A stretch of DNA of 64,000 bases from G963665595 sp963665595 (GTDB lineage Bacteria; Actinomycetota; Coriobacteriia; Coriobacteriales; CADBOM01), in assembly GCA_963665595.2 (NCBI GenBank), contig CAXXJK010000005.1, positions 434,001 through 498,000 on the forward strand, in the 5' to 3' direction. The notes under the pieces are model-generated. The model saw only the letters and a program-made list of their open reading frames with translations. It had not been told where the DNA came from and made no database searches. Position 1 is the stretch's first letter; every line of letters begins with the position of its first letter. Position numbers and translations under genes: made by a program. Positions 41,825-51,921 of this stretch are shown in pieces.

Positions 41825-42295
41825 ATGAAAATCGAACCGCATAAATCATCATTGGGACCCAATGCAAATATCATGGCACTGCTGTGTTACGTAGCCGCAG
41901 GCGTTCTCTCATGGATACCCGTTATCGGGTATGTTGCATGGCTTGCACCTCTTGTTATTTTCTTCATTGAAAAGGACAGCATATTTGTCAAGTTTAATGC
42001 CTTTCAGGCATTTTTGCTGGAAGTGGTAGTAGCAGTAATTCAGATTATCGTGGCTATAATCACTTGGGTGATATGGTCTTCATACGCGGCCTCTTATTAC
42101 TACTCATATTCGAGCTTAGGTGCGTCACTGGGTATTGCAAGTGTTCTTTCGGTCATTCTCATCATCATAGAGATAGCTATTACTGTTTTGGCTATCGTCG
42201 CTTTATTCAAGGCGTACAACTACACTGAATTCAAGATTCCCCTCATAGGTAATCTTGCAGAGAAGATGAGCAATAAAGGTCCTAAAGCGGAATAA
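41825..42295 (+). CDS. DUF4870-type membrane protein
   Basis: 156 residues with the DUF4870/Tic20-like layout: MALLCYVAAGVLSWIPVIGYVAWLAPLV in two close helices, FVKFNAFQAFLLEVVVAVIQ (the F-hAxQA motif), then two more helices and a C-terminal FKAYNYTEFKIPLIGNLAEK signature. Ribosome site GAAGGGAT. Function of the family is unknown. Confidence 0.85.
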   Translation: MKIEPHKSSLGPNANIMALLCYVAAGVLSWIPVIGYVAWLAPLVIFFIEKDSIFVKFNAFQAFLLEVVVAVIQIIVAIITWVIWSSYAASYYYSYSSLGASLGIASVLSVILIIIEIAITVLAIVALFKAYNYTEFKIPLIGNLAEKMSNKGPKAE

Positions 42296-42497
42296 CAGGT
42301 GCGTTATGACAGTCATGCTTGTTGATGGTAAACGGGATACGGCCGTCCAAAATGCTCAAAACCAATGAAATGAAGTTCTGAGAACTCTTAATCAAGGGTC
42401 TGTCCATAAAGAATGGCGGGCCCTTGATCGTTTCTATACCGGTGCTCTGGCTCAAGAATGGATATAATGAAAACAGGCTGCTATCAGGAGGTATGGA

Positions 42498-43772
42498 GTG
42501 ACACGAGCACATCAAGGGGATATTATCAAGAGCATCAAGGTATTCAAGGGTAGGGGGATTCGCGTTCTTATGGCACTGGTGCTTGCCTGCTTTGTTCCAC
42601 TTGTGGGCTGCAGCAATACTAGCAAACAGGAGAATGCTGTTACGAGTTCTCTGCGAGAGGTTACTACGTTTGAGGGCGGCATAGCCTATCGGACACAAGG
42701 CGACACGTATTGGGCTCTTAGCCTTTCCGGCTCATGGGAAGAAATGGGTCGTCAGTATGGAGGCTTGGTTTCAAACGATCTGCAGAATTTTTATCATGAG
42801 ATAACGGAGGATATTGCTGTCAGGGGTATTCCTGAAGACGAACAACTCCAAACAGCGCAAGAGATAACCGCCTCATTGGATGATGATATGCGTGCCATGA
42901 TGAACGGTATGTCTCAAACCTCTGGTCTCACCTACGATCAGGTCATTGAACTTAACGTGAGTATGCTCATACTGGCAGGGGAGTTACTTAATGCAGAGCC
43001 AACCGACGCGTGCAGTGGTATAGCGGTATGGGGAGACTACACTGCTGACGGCACGCTCATCTTTGGTAGAAACTGGGATATCGATCGAGCGGGTATGTTG
43101 AAGTATATGAAATATCTTGCCGTGGTCGTTTGTAACCCCGATACCGGCTATGCATTTGCAAATGTGCATCCCTTAGGCGAAGTCTATATGGAAACAGGAT
43201 TGAATGAAAAAGGGGTGTTTATCGAGCTCAACAATGGGCTGGAATCTGATACCGGTAATTATCCGGATCGTATCAGCACATTTGCTGTACTCGCAGAAGC
43301 ATTGAACAAGTACGACACAATAGATGATGCTGCACGCTACATTGCAGGCATTCCCGGTGATATGTCATATATCATTCAGGTGGCCGATGCGTATAGGGCT
43401 GTTTCCATTGAGCGGCCAACCTATGGATGCAGAATTCGAACGGGTGATCAAGAAGGTCTCCTCGTTGCGTACAACAGTTTTATCGCTCCGTATCCGGTTG
43501 GTTGGGAAGCGATAGTGCTACCTCCTCCGGCGCTGGAAACAGACCCTCGATATGTCAATCTTATTGCTACTGCAAACTCGCAGGAATACTACGGAAAAAT
43601 CAACCTAGAGACCATGGAGAATCTGATGGAACTTGATTCTGCTCATGGAGGTGCCATCCATGACGGTACCGTACTACAAGTTATTGCGGTTCCCAGAGAT
43701 CTAACTCTCTGGATGAGGGGATATAAATTTTCTGATTGGCAGCAGGTCGATCTGAGAGAACTTTTCAGATAG
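42498..43772 (+). CDS. C45-type peptidase/acyltransferase-like lipoprotein
   Basis: 424 residues from GTG 42498, with AGGAGG six bases upstream. The signal peptide ends in lipobox LVGC (VLMALVLACFVPLVGC). The domain matches N-terminal-nucleophile hydrolases of the C45/acyl-CoA:6-APA acyltransferase group: SWEEMGRQYGGL, candidate nucleophile Cys in DACSGIAVW (about residue 173), FGRNWDID, and NEKGVFIELNNG. In this family self-cleavage exposes the Cys. The substrate is unknown and the enzyme should act outside the cell. Convergent with nhaA, seven bases apart. Confidence 0.85.
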   Translation: MTRAHQGDIIKSIKVFKGRGIRVLMALVLACFVPLVGCSNTSKQENAVTSSLREVTTFEGGIAYRTQGDTYWALSLSGSWEEMGRQYGGLVSNDLQNFYHEITEDIAVRGIPEDEQLQTAQEITASLDDDMRAMMNGMSQTSGLTYDQVIELNVSMLILAGELLNAEPTDACSGIAVWGDYTADGTLIFGRNWDIDRAGMLKYMKYLAVVVCNPDTGYAFANVHPLGEVYMETGLNEKGVFIELNNGLESDTGNYPDRISTFAVLAEALNKYDTIDDAARYIAGIPGDMSYIIQVADAYRAVSIERPTYGCRIRTGDQEGLLVAYNSFIAPYPVGWEAIVLPPPALETDPRYVNLIATANSQEYYGKINLETMENLMELDSAHGGAIHDGTVLQVIAVPRDLTLWMRGYKFSDWQQVDLRELFR

Positions 43773-43779
43773 TTGGCAA

Positions 43780-45195
43780 CTAACAATCGGCCGGGTTCCC
43801 GTCGGTGCTCTTTTCAACATCCGACAGGGGCACGTCTTCTATATGTTTCAAGCTTCTGACAGCCTCATGACGCAAAAATAGGTATCCAGCGATGCCTGAG
43901 ACTGTCGAAGCTAATAGAATAGCTGCTTTTGCGCTGGTCATAGTAGCCGCGTTGTCGAACGCTAGGTTTGTTACGAATATGGCCATGGTAAAGCCGACAC
44001 CACCCAGCATACCAGCACCTATGATATGTTTCCAATTTACGTTCGTGGGCAGACGACAGAGTCCTGATTTGACTGCAATAAAACTCATGGTGACAATACC
44101 GATCGGTTTCCCGATGAGAAGACCGAGGAAGACTCCCAGTGCAGCGCTGTCTGTCAGGGTCGCGAGAAGATCTCCGCCTACTAATCGCACACCTGCGTTA
44201 GCCAGCGCGAAGAGGGGAAGTATGAGAAACGCTACCCAGGGTTCGATGGCATGTTGAACCTGTGCAAGTGGTGGCGTGATGCGTTTTGTTATACGGTTGA
44301 TGCGATGCATCGTATTGGTATAGGTGCTCTGAGCAAGAATAGGCGTGTCGGGCTCAAAGATATCATGCGCCTCGTCGAGGCGCTCGTGTACCCATTTACC
44401 AAAGAAGCCCATGTTGATCTGCGTTTTCGTGGGTATGGTAAATGCCAGAAGGACTCCGGCGATGGTTGCGTGGACTCCAGAGAAAAGCATACAAAACCAT
44501 AGGATGGCACCAAAAAACAGGTAGGGAACGATCGAGTAGATATGTGCCCGGTTTAAAAGGACAAGCAAGATAACTATAAAGGCGGCGATGATAAGCCAGG
44601 CAAGATTAGGTGTCTCCCCGTAGAATATGGCAATGATAAGGATGGCTATGATGTCATCGGCGATAGCCAGTGTGGAGAGAAATAGCCGTATTCCGGAGGG
44701 AATACGGCTGCCCAAAAGAGCAAGAACGCCGAGTGCAAAACCGATATCAGTGGCAGTGGGGACACCCCAGCCATGAGCATTTTCGGTGTTGAAATTAAAA
44801 AGTGAATATATCACGATAGGTACGATTACACCGCCAAAAGCAGCAAGTATCGGGAGTAGCGCTTTGCGTACATCTGCAAGATCGCCGACGGTGACTTCAC
44901 GTTTGATCTCAAGGCCGACTGAAAGGAAAAATATCGCCATGAGAAGGTCGTTTATCACATGAAGAAATGACATGCTTGCGACGTTGCCTCCAAAGAACAC
45001 GCCCACCTGTTCATGCCATAACGTGTCAAACCAAGCATATGCGTCAGTATTCGCGATAATGATCGATATGATGGCGGCTGCAAGCATAATGCCCGCGGCA
45101 ATAGTCATAGAACTGGTAAATCGTGTTATGCGTTCGGCGCGTCTGCGTTGTTTTGAAACTTCAGGTATGTAGATATGTTCGGTTGGTTGTGGCAT
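43780..45195 (-). CDS. nhaA: Na+/H+ antiporter NhaA
   Basis: About 471 residues from ATG 45195 (AAGGAT upstream; an in-frame ATG at 45225 is less likely). NhaA hallmarks: FFLSVGLEIKREVTVGDL, VPTATDIGFALGVLALLGSRIP with the functional Asp pair, LAIADDIIAILIIAIFYG, and GVGFTMAIFVTNLAF. About 12 membrane segments. Exchanges sodium for protons and helps in salt and pH control. Longer than E. coli NhaA because of the N-terminal tail and a central cytoplasmic loop. Confidence 0.95.
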   Translation of the reverse strand: MPQPTEHIYIPEVSKQRRRAERITRFTSSMTIAAGIMLAAAIISIIIANTDAYAWFDTLWHEQVGVFFGGNVASMSFLHVINDLLMAIFFLSVGLEIKREVTVGDLADVRKALLPILAAFGGVIVPIVIYSLFNFNTENAHGWGVPTATDIGFALGVLALLGSRIPSGIRLFLSTLAIADDIIAILIIAIFYGETPNLAWLIIAAFIVILLVLLNRAHIYSIVPYLFFGAILWFCMLFSGVHATIAGVLLAFTIPTKTQINMGFFGKWVHERLDEAHDIFEPDTPILAQSTYTNTMHRINRITKRITPPLAQVQHAIEPWVAFLILPLFALANAGVRLVGGDLLATLTDSAALGVFLGLLIGKPIGIVTMSFIAVKSGLCRLPTNVNWKHIIGAGMLGGVGFTMAIFVTNLAFDNAATMTSAKAAILLASTVSGIAGYLFLRHEAVRSLKHIEDVPLSDVEKSTDGNPADC

Positions 45196-45514
45196 ATGAA
45201 ATATCCTTGGAGTAGCTATGGCCAAAAAAGTGCGTTAAAGATGTCAAACGTCATTCATGCAATTAAACATTCATACAGTATAACAAACAATATGGCGGCT
45301 TCACTTCGTTCATCCCGACCGGCATGAACGAAACTTCGCAGTGTTTCTATAAGACATCACCCGCAGCGAGTGATGCTCGACTACGCTGCTCGCTTCTGGA
45401 ATTCATACGTCGCGAGCGATGTTCGCTGCTCCCTATCCTTGAGTAGACTACAAACGGTAAACCCTCGAAAGAGGGAAGGGGAATATCTTTAAATCAAGGA
45501 AGGAAGGGATCTAG
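45196..45514. other. Intergenic region with small GC-rich dyads
   Basis: 319 bases. AGCGAG/CTCGCT and AGCGA-TGT-TCGCT inverted repeats lie near 45367-45430. No gene is supported. It contains the divergent promoters of nhaA and the flavoprotein gene; an AAGGAAGG ribosome site precedes 45515. Confidence 0.5.
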
Positions 45515-47221
45515 ATGAACGTAGATTCTCATGATGAATCAGGAGCATTGTCGAGAAGAAGTTTTCTGAAAGGAGCGGCACTCACTACGGTCACAACAGT
45601 TGCTGCGGGATCTTTGCTTGCGGGTTGTGCGTCGCAGAATACTCAGAGCGCAACCACCACGACTGCACCAGGCACAACCTACACCAAGTATGCAAATACA
45701 GATAAGATTGGCATACTTCAGACCACAAAGAACCAAGAAAGCTGGGACTTTGCTATTGTAGGCGCTGGTTTGACGGGACTTACGGCGGCCATGATTGCTG
45801 CGGAGCAGATGCCCTCAGCAAAGATTTTGCTTATAGAAAAATCTCCCATTACCGGTGGAAACGGTAATTTTGCTGAGATCAATGCTCCTTCTGCTCCGAT
45901 GACCTATGCAGCGGCGAGGAAAAAGGCTCTTGACGTCATGGTGGCCAGTACCTATCTCAAGGATCCCGATCTCTACACCAGCCTATATGTTGACGGGGCA
46001 AAGAATAGTGCATGGTTATTTCATAAGCAGGGCATCAAGCACGATGATACCAACATGTATTACGAGACGCGCAGTGGTGCTAAATCCATGGCTGCGTTAA
46101 CCTCCAAGATCAAATCTGATCCAGCGTATGCAAATGTTCAGATTCGGCTGAATACACGGGCAACGGCGTTGCTTACTTCTGATGACCATACCTGCACAGG
46201 CGTGCAAGTGCGCGATGTTGACTCAGGCGCATACACCAATATCAGTGCCAAGGCAGTTCTTCTGGGCACGGGGGGTATGGCCACCAATTTTGATCTGTTG
46301 TCTTATTATACTGGCGTAGGGACGGATCTATTTACTAAGGGTGTTGGTATCGGTTCTGGCCAAGATGGCGATGGCCACTTGATGGTTGAATCGACCGCTC
46401 ATGGCATGAGTAAAGCGGTCTACCATACGGGTATGTTCAACAATGTCAAAGGATTCTCGTACTCCTCTCCGCTTGGTGTGGCCGCTTCGCTGCAGCCTGC
46501 GAACATATTCGTCAACGAGCGTGGAGAACGTTTTGCAAATGAAGCTGCTATCAACGTCTATCCATTCATTTCTGCTGGAAAAGCAATTGAAGCACAGGGC
46601 CAGTGCTTTTCAGTGTTCGGGCAAAATTTCAAGAATTACTTTGAAACCAATGGCTCGGATACGCTTTGGTACTATTACTACAAGACACCAACAGACCTTG
46701 ACGGCGACATCGAGCGATACAAGACAAGCCAGTATATGTTTACTGCAAACACGCTGGAAGAATTGGCCAAAGCTATGGGAGTGCCGTCTGACACGTTCGT
46801 CCAGACCATGAATGCGTATAGCGCTAATGCTCAAGCAGGGGTAGACGATCCGGAATATGGCAAGCCTGCTCAAAGTATGATTGCGCTCGGCAGTGGCCCA
46901 TACTACGGGTTCAGGGTACTTTCGGGCATCGTTCAGACGAATGGAGGAATTCGTATAGATGAAAACTGCCGTGTATGCGATCCCTCGTTTACGCCCATCA
47001 AAGGTCTGTATGCGGGAGGCATAAACGCTGCAGGACTTAATGTTGAAATATACTCGACGGGTACTTCGCAGGGTGCGGCTTTGTGGGCTGGAAGCAAGGC
47101 TGCTCGTCATGTTGTGACAAACGTGTTGGGTGGCGTTGTTGCGAGCAACTGGTTTGGCGATAAAGAATATGATGGTCCCTATGCCGATCGTACCGGCAAG
47201 AATCCGCTGAAGCCATTGTAG
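45515..47221 (+). CDS. Tat-exported FAD-dependent fumarate-reductase-like flavoprotein
   Basis: 568 residues. Tat signal SRRSFLKGAALTTVTTVAAGS ends in a lipobox-like LLAGC. FAD site: DFAIVGAGLTGLTAAMIAAEQM then LIEKSPITGGNGNFAEIN; the substrate-domain and C-terminal segments include SGIVQTNGGIRIDENCRV and GLYAGGINAAGL. This is the fumarate/urocanate reductase-like family, greatly expanded in Eggerthellales, where exported members reduce organic acceptors in anaerobic respiration. No cytochrome motif (CXXCH) is present, so electrons must come from a partner. The acceptor is unknown. Paired with a LuxR regulator downstream. Confidence 0.92.
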   Translation: MNVDSHDESGALSRRSFLKGAALTTVTTVAAGSLLAGCASQNTQSATTTTAPGTTYTKYANTDKIGILQTTKNQESWDFAIVGAGLTGLTAAMIAAEQMPSAKILLIEKSPITGGNGNFAEINAPSAPMTYAAARKKALDVMVASTYLKDPDLYTSLYVDGAKNSAWLFHKQGIKHDDTNMYYETRSGAKSMAALTSKIKSDPAYANVQIRLNTRATALLTSDDHTCTGVQVRDVDSGAYTNISAKAVLLGTGGMATNFDLLSYYTGVGTDLFTKGVGIGSGQDGDGHLMVESTAHGMSKAVYHTGMFNNVKGFSYSSPLGVAASLQPANIFVNERGERFANEAAINVYPFISAGKAIEAQGQCFSVFGQNFKNYFETNGSDTLWYYYYKTPTDLDGDIERYKTSQYMFTANTLEELAKAMGVPSDTFVQTMNAYSANAQAGVDDPEYGKPAQSMIALGSGPYYGFRVLSGIVQTNGGIRIDENCRVCDPSFTPIKGLYAGGINAAGLNVEIYSTGTSQGAALWAGSKAARHVVTNVLGGVVASNWFGDKEYDGPYADRTGKNPLKPL

Positions 47222-47268
47222 GGTAGCAACTCTAAACGATAATTTTTCATAGGATTAGTGCTCGATTG

Positions 47269-47294
47269 CGGAGGAGAGTTGCGGCTCTTCTCCG
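47269..47294 (+). terminator. Hairpin after the flavoprotein gene
   Basis: CGGAGGAGAG pairs with CTCTTCTCCG (one mismatch) around a six-base loop. A strong T-run is lacking. Confidence 0.5.
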
Positions 47295-47440
47295 TATTAC
47301 TTTGTCCGTTGGTGCAGGACAATTTTCAGTCTGTCACCTTTTAGTGTATGATACAGATTGATTATGGATGTCGCGGGTAGGTTTATTTGTGTTTAGGGGA
47401 TTCGTGATGCCAAGTTATTGCACGCGGGGAGCGGCACACT

Positions 47441-48919
47441 GTGGATGGGCATAGATTGTCTCAAAACCTTCGGGTGGTCTTATTATTGCTGGGGATTTCA
47501 TTTTACCTGCTTTGGCTGATCACCGGGATTTTTAGTTCTCTGGTTTGGTATGGCAAGGGGACATCTGACGGGACAAATGCATGGGCGATCACATTAGCAG
47601 CAAATACTCTCGTCCTTCTAATAGCCTGTTTTCTTGCTCGTCGTGTGAGCCCCCTTATCGAGAAAATTCCGCTTGTGGTGGTGTCTGCATGTGTCACTGC
47701 AGCGGGTATTGCGTTGGTGTCTATTGCCTCAAATGTCAGCGAATATCAGCAATTGCTGACTCCGGGGTGTCTCCTCACGGGTATCGGTGCCGGACCTCTA
47801 GCACTTTGCTGGCGCGAATGCTCAGAAAATGTCATGTCAAAGCGCGTCCAGCGGACACTTTTATCGGTTGCCATTGTGCTAGATGCCTTATTCTATTTGC
47901 TGTTGGTATCGCTGCCTTTCATTATTTCTCTCGTGATATGTACATTGTCTCCGATCCTTTCAGCGTTCTTTTTCCTCTACTCGCATGAGCCATCCTGTCG
48001 GATTTCTTATCCTGCTGGCAACAAAACAACAGCTTCCTCTGCTCACGCAGATGCGCCATCCGGGAGAAACAGGACGAAATCGCTGGTTGTTTTGTTTGCC
48101 TGCTGTTTCCTTTTTTCAATTGCTCAAGGGATTATCAAGACGGGTTTTTTGCCCGTTGATGTTCAGCTGACGTGGACGCTCATCGTGTCTAGTTCAGCTC
48201 TTACGATCATAGTGGTGGTGGCATGCGACTTATTCTTCATGCAGAGATTTCCGGATAAAGCCCTCTCTCGTCTGTTCTTTCCTTTTGCGGTAATCGCCTT
48301 TCTTTCAATTCCGTTTTTCATCTACCAAAATGCGTCCCTTGCTCACTTTTTCATTTTTGCTGGATGCTTTCTGCTCATTATCTATATCTATTCAGAGATT
48401 GATGCAGCGAATTCAGGCAAATGGCTTCCCATACAAGTTTTTGCGCTTGGCATTGTTGCTTCAAATATAGGTTGTATTCTGGGGGTTGCGTTAGAAACCA
48501 CGATAAACGAGGATTTCTCCCGTGCGATCACGGGGTTATTCTATGCAGCGCTGTGCTTGATGTTGTGTCTATATCGCGAGTTTAGCGATATATCAGTTGA
48601 GAGCGAGCGCTTTCTACCGGTGTCTGAATGCGGGGGAGAAGGCGGTCTGTTTCAGGTTTTTGTTGATTCTCAACCAACCATGATCGACAGCATATCGCGT
48701 CAATGTCATAGTGCTGCTAAGCAGTATCGGCTTTCAGCGCGTGAAGAAGAAGTACTGTCATATCTAGTACGAGGCAAGAGCGCAAAATCAATAGCGGACA
48801 ACACCTATATCTCATACAATACCGTAAAGACTCATATGAGTCATATCTATCAAAAATTTAACGTTCATACGCGCGAAGAGCTGATTCAGATCGTTGAGTC
48901 AGTTTCTCCGAACCAATAA
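47441..48919 (+). CDS. Membrane-bound LuxR-family transcriptional regulator
   Basis: 492 residues. About 12 membrane helices occupy residues 10-390 (VVLLLLGISFYLLWLITGIF onward), MFS-like in layout. The C-terminal LuxR domain has LSAREEEVLSYLVRGKSAKSIAD and YISYNTVKTHMSHIYQKFNVHTREEL. This architecture is typical of Eggerthellales, where such regulators sit next to Tat flavoproteins and probably sense the reduced substrate and induce the reductase. Start is GTG 47441. Confidence 0.92.
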   Translation: MDGHRLSQNLRVVLLLLGISFYLLWLITGIFSSLVWYGKGTSDGTNAWAITLAANTLVLLIACFLARRVSPLIEKIPLVVVSACVTAAGIALVSIASNVSEYQQLLTPGCLLTGIGAGPLALCWRECSENVMSKRVQRTLLSVAIVLDALFYLLLVSLPFIISLVICTLSPILSAFFFLYSHEPSCRISYPAGNKTTASSAHADAPSGRNRTKSLVVLFACCFLFSIAQGIIKTGFLPVDVQLTWTLIVSSSALTIIVVVACDLFFMQRFPDKALSRLFFPFAVIAFLSIPFFIYQNASLAHFFIFAGCFLLIIYIYSEIDAANSGKWLPIQVFALGIVASNIGCILGVALETTINEDFSRAITGLFYAALCLMLCLYREFSDISVESERFLPVSECGGEGGLFQVFVDSQPTMIDSISRQCHSAAKQYRLSAREEEVLSYLVRGKSAKSIADNTYISYNTVKTHMSHIYQKFNVHTREELIQIVESVSPNQ

Positions 48920-48993
48920 GCGCAATGCACGTGTTTTCCTAATACCTACTCGTTTGAAATTTTTTCGTCGTAAAAGGGTATGCGGCAGGTATT

Positions 48994-49737
48994 TCAGGCG
49001 GTTGTGCACTTCCGGTGCGCAACCTCTTCATTGAGGGATCTGTTGATATCCGTGAAGTCTCGGAGTGCCTTTTTCCCTATACCAAATATGTTTTTGAGAT
49101 TGATGGAATTGATGCCGCCTTGGCGCGGGCGAAACGTGATAGGGAGAAACTCCAGCGAGTAACCAAACTTCATGCAGGCTACGCAGAGCGCTACATTGGG
49201 AAGGTTATAGTCGTCGGGTATAAAGCTCATACAATCGCGTAGCGCGGAAGCTTTCATAAGTCGAAAAGGAACATTGGCATCTTCAACTGAAACATTGAAT
49301 TTATATTTAATAACCGCTTTAAGAGTTTTGGTAACCATGACACGCGACGAACCATCTTCCCGAGCGATACGTTTCCCCATGGACATATCATAGGTGTTTC
49401 GCAGATTCCAGAACTGGTCAAATTCTGAAGAGTCTGTCTGTCCATCGGAATCAGTTTGAAACACGTAATCTGCTCCTGCATCAAGGGCATACTGGTAGCC
49501 GTACAATACCGTCGGCCCATGGCCTTGATTTGCTTTTGTCAGCGGTATAAGAGCTGGTCGTGTCTTCGCGGCTTCGCAGATAAGGGCATAGGTATCATCT
49601 TTGCTTCCATCGTCAATGATGACGAGGCGACTGTCTGAACCGTACTGTGTGACCAAGGGATACCATTGCTCAATGACCTTCTCGATATTGGTCTGCTCAT
49701 TGTAAGCTGGTATTACGATAAAAAGACTATCCATCAT
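48994..49737 (-). CDS. Family 2 glycosyltransferase
   Basis: About 247 residues from paired ATG codons at 49737/49734 after GGAGAG. GT-A fold: LFIVIPAYNEQTNIEKVIE, LVIIDDGSKDDTYALI, KANQGHGPTVLYGYQYALD and YVFQTDSDGQTD with the DXD metal site. The C-terminal RPRQGGINSINLKNIFGIG is like dolichol-phosphate-mannose-synthase-type enzymes. Probably transfers sugar to a lipid carrier or cell-surface glycan. Divergent from the membrane glycosyltransferase gene at 49987. Confidence 0.9.
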   Translation of the reverse strand: MMDSLFIVIPAYNEQTNIEKVIEQWYPLVTQYGSDSRLVIIDDGSKDDTYALICEAAKTRPALIPLTKANQGHGPTVLYGYQYALDAGADYVFQTDSDGQTDSSEFDQFWNLRNTYDMSMGKRIAREDGSSRVMVTKTLKAVIKYKFNVSVEDANVPFRLMKASALRDCMSFIPDDYNLPNVALCVACMKFGYSLEFLPITFRPRQGGINSINLKNIFGIGKKALRDFTDINRSLNEEVAHRKCTTA

Positions 49738-49986
49738 CTCTCCGCGGCTGCTTTTAGGTCGAGTGCCGTTTGAGGAAGAGGACAACTTGACCAAAGATCA
49801 CTCGTCTGTGTAACAGGGATCATCATGCACTTTCTTGTTAGGTGTATAGATGTGTCATCAATGTTTTAAGAGGTTTCAACGACTCTTAAGACCCATTTTC
49901 TAGAATAATACCATGATATCTTTTGCTTACATAGATGCGGATACTGTTCTTGAGTATATTGGGTAGATTGTACACAGGGGGTTTCT

Positions 49987-51504
49987 ATGATGACTGAGCA
50001 GGGTAGCGTTCGTGAAAAAATAACGGGCAAGGGTACGATTATATCGTGCCTCATTCTCGTTATCTTCATGCTGCTTGTCTCATTAACTAACGACAGCAAT
50101 CCGTTCTCTACGGCCTATCCCGATATCGATTCAGGCGTTTTTCGCTACATTGGCATACATATTCTTCAGGGTCAAATGCCCTATCTCGATTTCTTTGATC
50201 ATAAAGGTCCCTTGCTGTACGTTATCAATGCACTTGCCGCTTTTATTACCACGCCGAGCGAACTAGGCCTTTTTATTGTTGAGACTTGCACGCTGGTAAT
50301 TGCTGCACTTGCCTCTTATTTTACGTGTCGGCGCTTTGTCTCTAACACGGCTTCTCTTATCGCGACCATACTTGCCTACGCTACACTGGGGCGCTCGATT
50401 TTTGGTGGCAACTATGTAGAGGAATATGCGTTGCCTCTCATTGCGGTTGCTCTTCTGTGTTTCTCGTCTTACTTTGTCAGAGGAAGACTGTCGCGTCTGG
50501 AAGCGTTCATCATAGGATTATGTGCAGGAGGTGCATTCTTTCTGCGCCCCAATCTTTTGGGCGCTTGGGCAGTCTTTTGTGTCGCGATTATCATCTTCAT
50601 GATTCGTGATGGGAAGGGGCGAGATGTTCTTCCCACGGTAGGGTTTGCGCTCTTGGGCTTTGTCTGTTTAACCGGGCCTCTTTTGCTCTGGATACAGATG
50701 GGCGGCGCATTTTCTGATTTTATCGATCAGTACTTTATGTTCAATTTCCAATACTCTGGCACCTATGGCAAAATGGCCGTTGTAACAACATTTTTCTGGA
50801 TGATCTATACCCAACCGACACTTATCGCTGCTTTAGCTGCAGGCATATTTGCGCTCATAAAAACTAAAAGGGTGGAGCGCCGATTCTGGGTTTGTATGCT
50901 GTGCGCAACAGTTTTCGCTTTGGCATTTGCATCTATGTCGGGTCGTCAGTACGAATATTACCTGATGGCATGGGTACCTTTCGGGCCTGTTTCTCTCGCT
51001 TTTGCGTTGGGCTTTTTGATGTCATATATCAAACGTTGTGGTAAGCCTAAGCGAGGTCGTGCGGTTATCGTATCGATTGTCCTCATAGTTTGTGTGGGCA
51101 TCTGCCTGATACCTAACATCATTACCGGCTATAACTATTTTTCAAGGTATCGCACAGCAGATGAGGCACATGACTGGAATGGTAAGGGTGGCGTGGTGCA
51201 GACTATTCTGGCTAACTCCACGCCTGATGATAAAATAGTCGTTTGTGGTGCAGAGTGCTGGGCGTTTGTTGAGTCAGGACGCTCCTCTGCAACAAAATAC
51301 ATATTTCAACCGGAAGATACTCGTCTGGAAATCAGGAGGGAGTATCTTTATCAAGACATCACGAACAATAAGCCAAAGTTTGTTGTCATTCCTTGGTACT
51401 ATGATTCGACTTCATATCTTAATGGCTTGCCGGGGTATTCACTGGTGTTCTCAAACCAGTGGTATTTGGTGTATGAGCGGAGTGCGGACGGCGCTGTTCA
51501 ATAG
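49987..51504 (+). CDS. Membrane glycosyltransferase-like protein (GT39/ArnT-like)
   Basis: 505 residues with about ten to twelve membrane helices. The first external loop has PDIDSGVFRYIGIHILQGQMPYL read in parts, including an Asp pair, and DFFDHKGPLLYVINALA, typical of PMT/ArnT-like GT-C enzymes that use lipid-linked sugars. A periplasmic C-terminal domain of about 120 residues ends the protein. Together with the divergent GT2 enzyme it suggests lipid-linked sugar synthesis and use at the envelope. Substrate is unknown. Confidence 0.82.
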   Translation: MMTEQGSVREKITGKGTIISCLILVIFMLLVSLTNDSNPFSTAYPDIDSGVFRYIGIHILQGQMPYLDFFDHKGPLLYVINALAAFITTPSELGLFIVETCTLVIAALASYFTCRRFVSNTASLIATILAYATLGRSIFGGNYVEEYALPLIAVALLCFSSYFVRGRLSRLEAFIIGLCAGGAFFLRPNLLGAWAVFCVAIIIFMIRDGKGRDVLPTVGFALLGFVCLTGPLLLWIQMGGAFSDFIDQYFMFNFQYSGTYGKMAVVTTFFWMIYTQPTLIAALAAGIFALIKTKRVERRFWVCMLCATVFALAFASMSGRQYEYYLMAWVPFGPVSLAFALGFLMSYIKRCGKPKRGRAVIVSIVLIVCVGICLIPNIITGYNYFSRYRTADEAHDWNGKGGVVQTILANSTPDDKIVVCGAECWAFVESGRSSATKYIFQPEDTRLEIRREYLYQDITNNKPKFVVIPWYYDSTSYLNGLPGYSLVFSNQWYLVYERSADGAVQ

Positions 51505-51516
51505 ATGATGCTTTGT

Positions 51517-51906
51517 CTAGAACGAACCGTCTGTACCGTGTTCCTCACAATCGGTTATGCGTAGGGGCTTGTTGGCTTCGTCAACGAATACCACGCGAGG
51601 ACGATGTTGTGCAGCTTCTTCTGGCGAGAACTGAGCGTAGCACATGATGATGATCTTATCACCTACGTTGGCGCATCGAGCAGCGGCACCATTGAGACAC
51701 ATAGTGCCACTACCGCGCGGTCCTGCAATGGTGTAGGTCTCAAAGCGCTGACCGTTATTCACATCAACGATTTGTACCATTTCATATTCCAGAATACCGG
51801 CTGCATCAAGAAGGTCTTGGTCGATGGTGATCGAGCCGACATAGTTGAGTTCGGCCTGAACGACCGTTGCGCGATGTATCTTACCTTTAAGCATGGTTAA
51901 TTGCAT
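51517..51906 (-). CDS. panD: Aspartate 1-decarboxylase
   Basis: 129 residues from ATG 51906; a GTG at 51918 is also in frame. MLKGKIHRATVVQAELNYVGSITID contains the Gly-Ser self-cleavage site that makes the pyruvoyl group, and NGAAARCANVGDKIIIMCYA is conserved. Makes beta-alanine from aspartate for pantothenate synthesis. Last gene of the pan operon, just after panC. Confidence 0.96.
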   Translation of the reverse strand: MQLTMLKGKIHRATVVQAELNYVGSITIDQDLLDAAGILEYEMVQIVDVNNGQRFETYTIAGPRGSGTMCLNGAAARCANVGDKIIIMCYAQFSPEEAAQHRPRVVFVDEANKPLRITDCEEHGTDGSF

Positions 51907-51921
51907 GGTACTGGTCACTTT

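Noticed and set aside
42282..42698. 138-codon minus frame
   Set aside because: It covers the signal peptide region of the C45 lipoprotein and has no supporting features.
45360..45435. Possible short repeat array near AGCGAG/CTCGCT units
   Set aside because: The units are irregular and few; this looks like two small hairpins and not a CRISPR or tandem array.
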